Shown here in pieces: positions 63,478 through 64,000 of a DNA stretch of 64,000 bases (positions within the stretch are counted from its first letter, which is position 1; each line of letters starts with the position of its first letter). The notes beneath the pieces were generated by a model, which had not been told where the DNA came from, searched no databases, and saw only the letters and a list, made by a program, of their open reading frames with translations. The stretch is from Echinostoma caproni. Lineage: Eukaryota; Platyhelminthes; Trematoda; Plagiorchiida; Echinostomatidae. The stretch lies in assembly GCA_900618425.1 (NCBI GenBank), contig UZAN01039465.1, positions 72,918 to 136,917 of the forward strand, read 5' to 3'. Made by a program: the position numbers and the translations under genes.

Positions 63478-64000
63478 AGAGACTCAGTTGGTGCTTACAT
63501 TGTATTTGATTCCCGTCGTTCAGAAAAAGAGAAATGCATGTTAACTCTATGTTCTGGACCGTCTGGAGCATTGTCAATATTGTCACTATCCAAGTGAATT
63601 AGAGAAAATTTGTGCGGAACTGAAAACTATAGCTCAGATAAATCTTGTACATGAAGTGATTACCCTCAAGAGAGAACAGAGACACCACATCTGTATGACT
63701 TACCGAAGGTGCGTAAGTAAGGAATTTGATTACGATCCATCCTAAGCATAATCACTTTACCGCAAACTTGCATTAGCAAAGTTGTTAGCTGAAATTTTGT
63801 TAACGCAGTGAGAGTTAACTTCTTGACGTAATGTCAAGTATAGCTTTGAGTTGTATAAACATTTGACTTAGAATTATTCAATAAAGATAGATGCTTACAA
63901 CTAACGCCAACTATCTATTTAAAAATGTTGCGCTGCATGAAACCATCGGGATTGCTCTCAAGGCAACTGAGGAAAGGATCTTTCAAGTCGGATTACCTAT
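63478..64000 (+). mobile_element. Second Penelope-like element, PLE2, runs off the window
   Basis: Only the N-terminal part and the first third of the polymerase lie in the window. Its sequence differs strongly from PLE1, so it is a separate lineage rather than a recent copy. The direction is +, so the catalytic GVAMGSPLGP and YVDD blocks and any endonuclease should lie just beyond base 64,000. Confidence 0.8.
63478..64000 (+). pseudogene. Penelope-type reverse transcriptase remnant (PLE2, partial)
   Basis: Reading through frame changes on the + strand: GAYIVFDSRRSEKEKCMLTL fits the N-terminal block usually like VVVLDKxDYxxKM. SELEKICAELKTIAQINLVH follows. TPHLYDLPKVRK (about 63,681-63,716) matches the PLE signature TPHLYGLPKVHK, with a stop straight after it. 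LRSILSIIT stands for LRPILSMI. After a shift, YRKLALAKLLAEIL fits the next helix, then KYSFELYKHL. Finally LFKNVALHETIGIALK near 63,920 matches SLFTNVPLxETIDIAL, the block carrying the first catalytic Asp, which here lies in a mutated stretch. Stops and shifts make it inactive. Confidence 0.8.

Noticed and set aside
1..64000. Bacterial-style features such as operons, CRISPR arrays, insertion sequences and ribosome binding sites, and a flatworm spliced-leader gene.
   Set aside because: None is present by eye. The sequence is clearly eukaryotic, and no spliced-leader sequence I know was seen.

Overview
The window looks like intergenic or intronic DNA from a repeat-rich metazoan draft genome, not a microbial one. 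It is A+T-leaning, and no open reading frame exceeds about 166 codons. It has A/T-rich and CA-type microsatellites, one 8-base run of N and four single Ns, and only decayed, multiply frameshifted mobile elements. Penelope-like elements with a GIY-YIG endonuclease, a CR1-type LINE and tRNA-derived SINEs together are typical of flatworm genomes. A parasitic fluke is my best guess, but this is inference. No conserved host gene could be recognised.

Layout. 1-9.5 kb: mostly unassigned sequence with short repeats and one copy of SINE family A (7.61-7.86 kb). 9.5-10.4 kb: a SINE cluster, with one family B copy and then two family A copies facing each other. 10.4-20.6 kb: unassigned, with three short stretches on the + strand (about 13.84, 15.55 and 17.88 kb) that look like exons but match nothing I know. 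20.6-23.1 kb: a family A copy, then a dead CR1-type LINE on the - strand. 23.7 kb: a long alternating purine-pyrimidine tract. 24-35 kb: unassigned, except for an open - strand frame at 27.36-27.77 kb next to a tRNA-like segment. 35.0-37.0 kb: a dead Penelope-like element (PLE1, + strand), in order reverse transcriptase, GIY-YIG endonuclease and a tail with a hammerhead-ribozyme-like core. 37-48.5 kb: unassigned. 48.5-49.5 kb: two family B SINE copies. 49.5-59.4 kb: unassigned, with a 50-bp tandem duplication and AT microsatellites. 59.4 kb: a family A SINE. 63.3-64.0 kb: a SINE fragment followed by a second, different Penelope-like element (PLE2, + strand) that runs off the window.

How the parts relate. 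The LINE and the PLEs are non-functional here, with stops and frameshifts throughout. The SINEs would have depended on a reverse transcriptase supplied in trans. The most interesting signals are a hammerhead-like core in the PLE1 tail, and a similar CTGATGA...GAAAC arrangement at a fixed position in the body of SINE family A, which becomes clear only when its copies are aligned. Both are hypotheses: no cleavage-competent fold was established.
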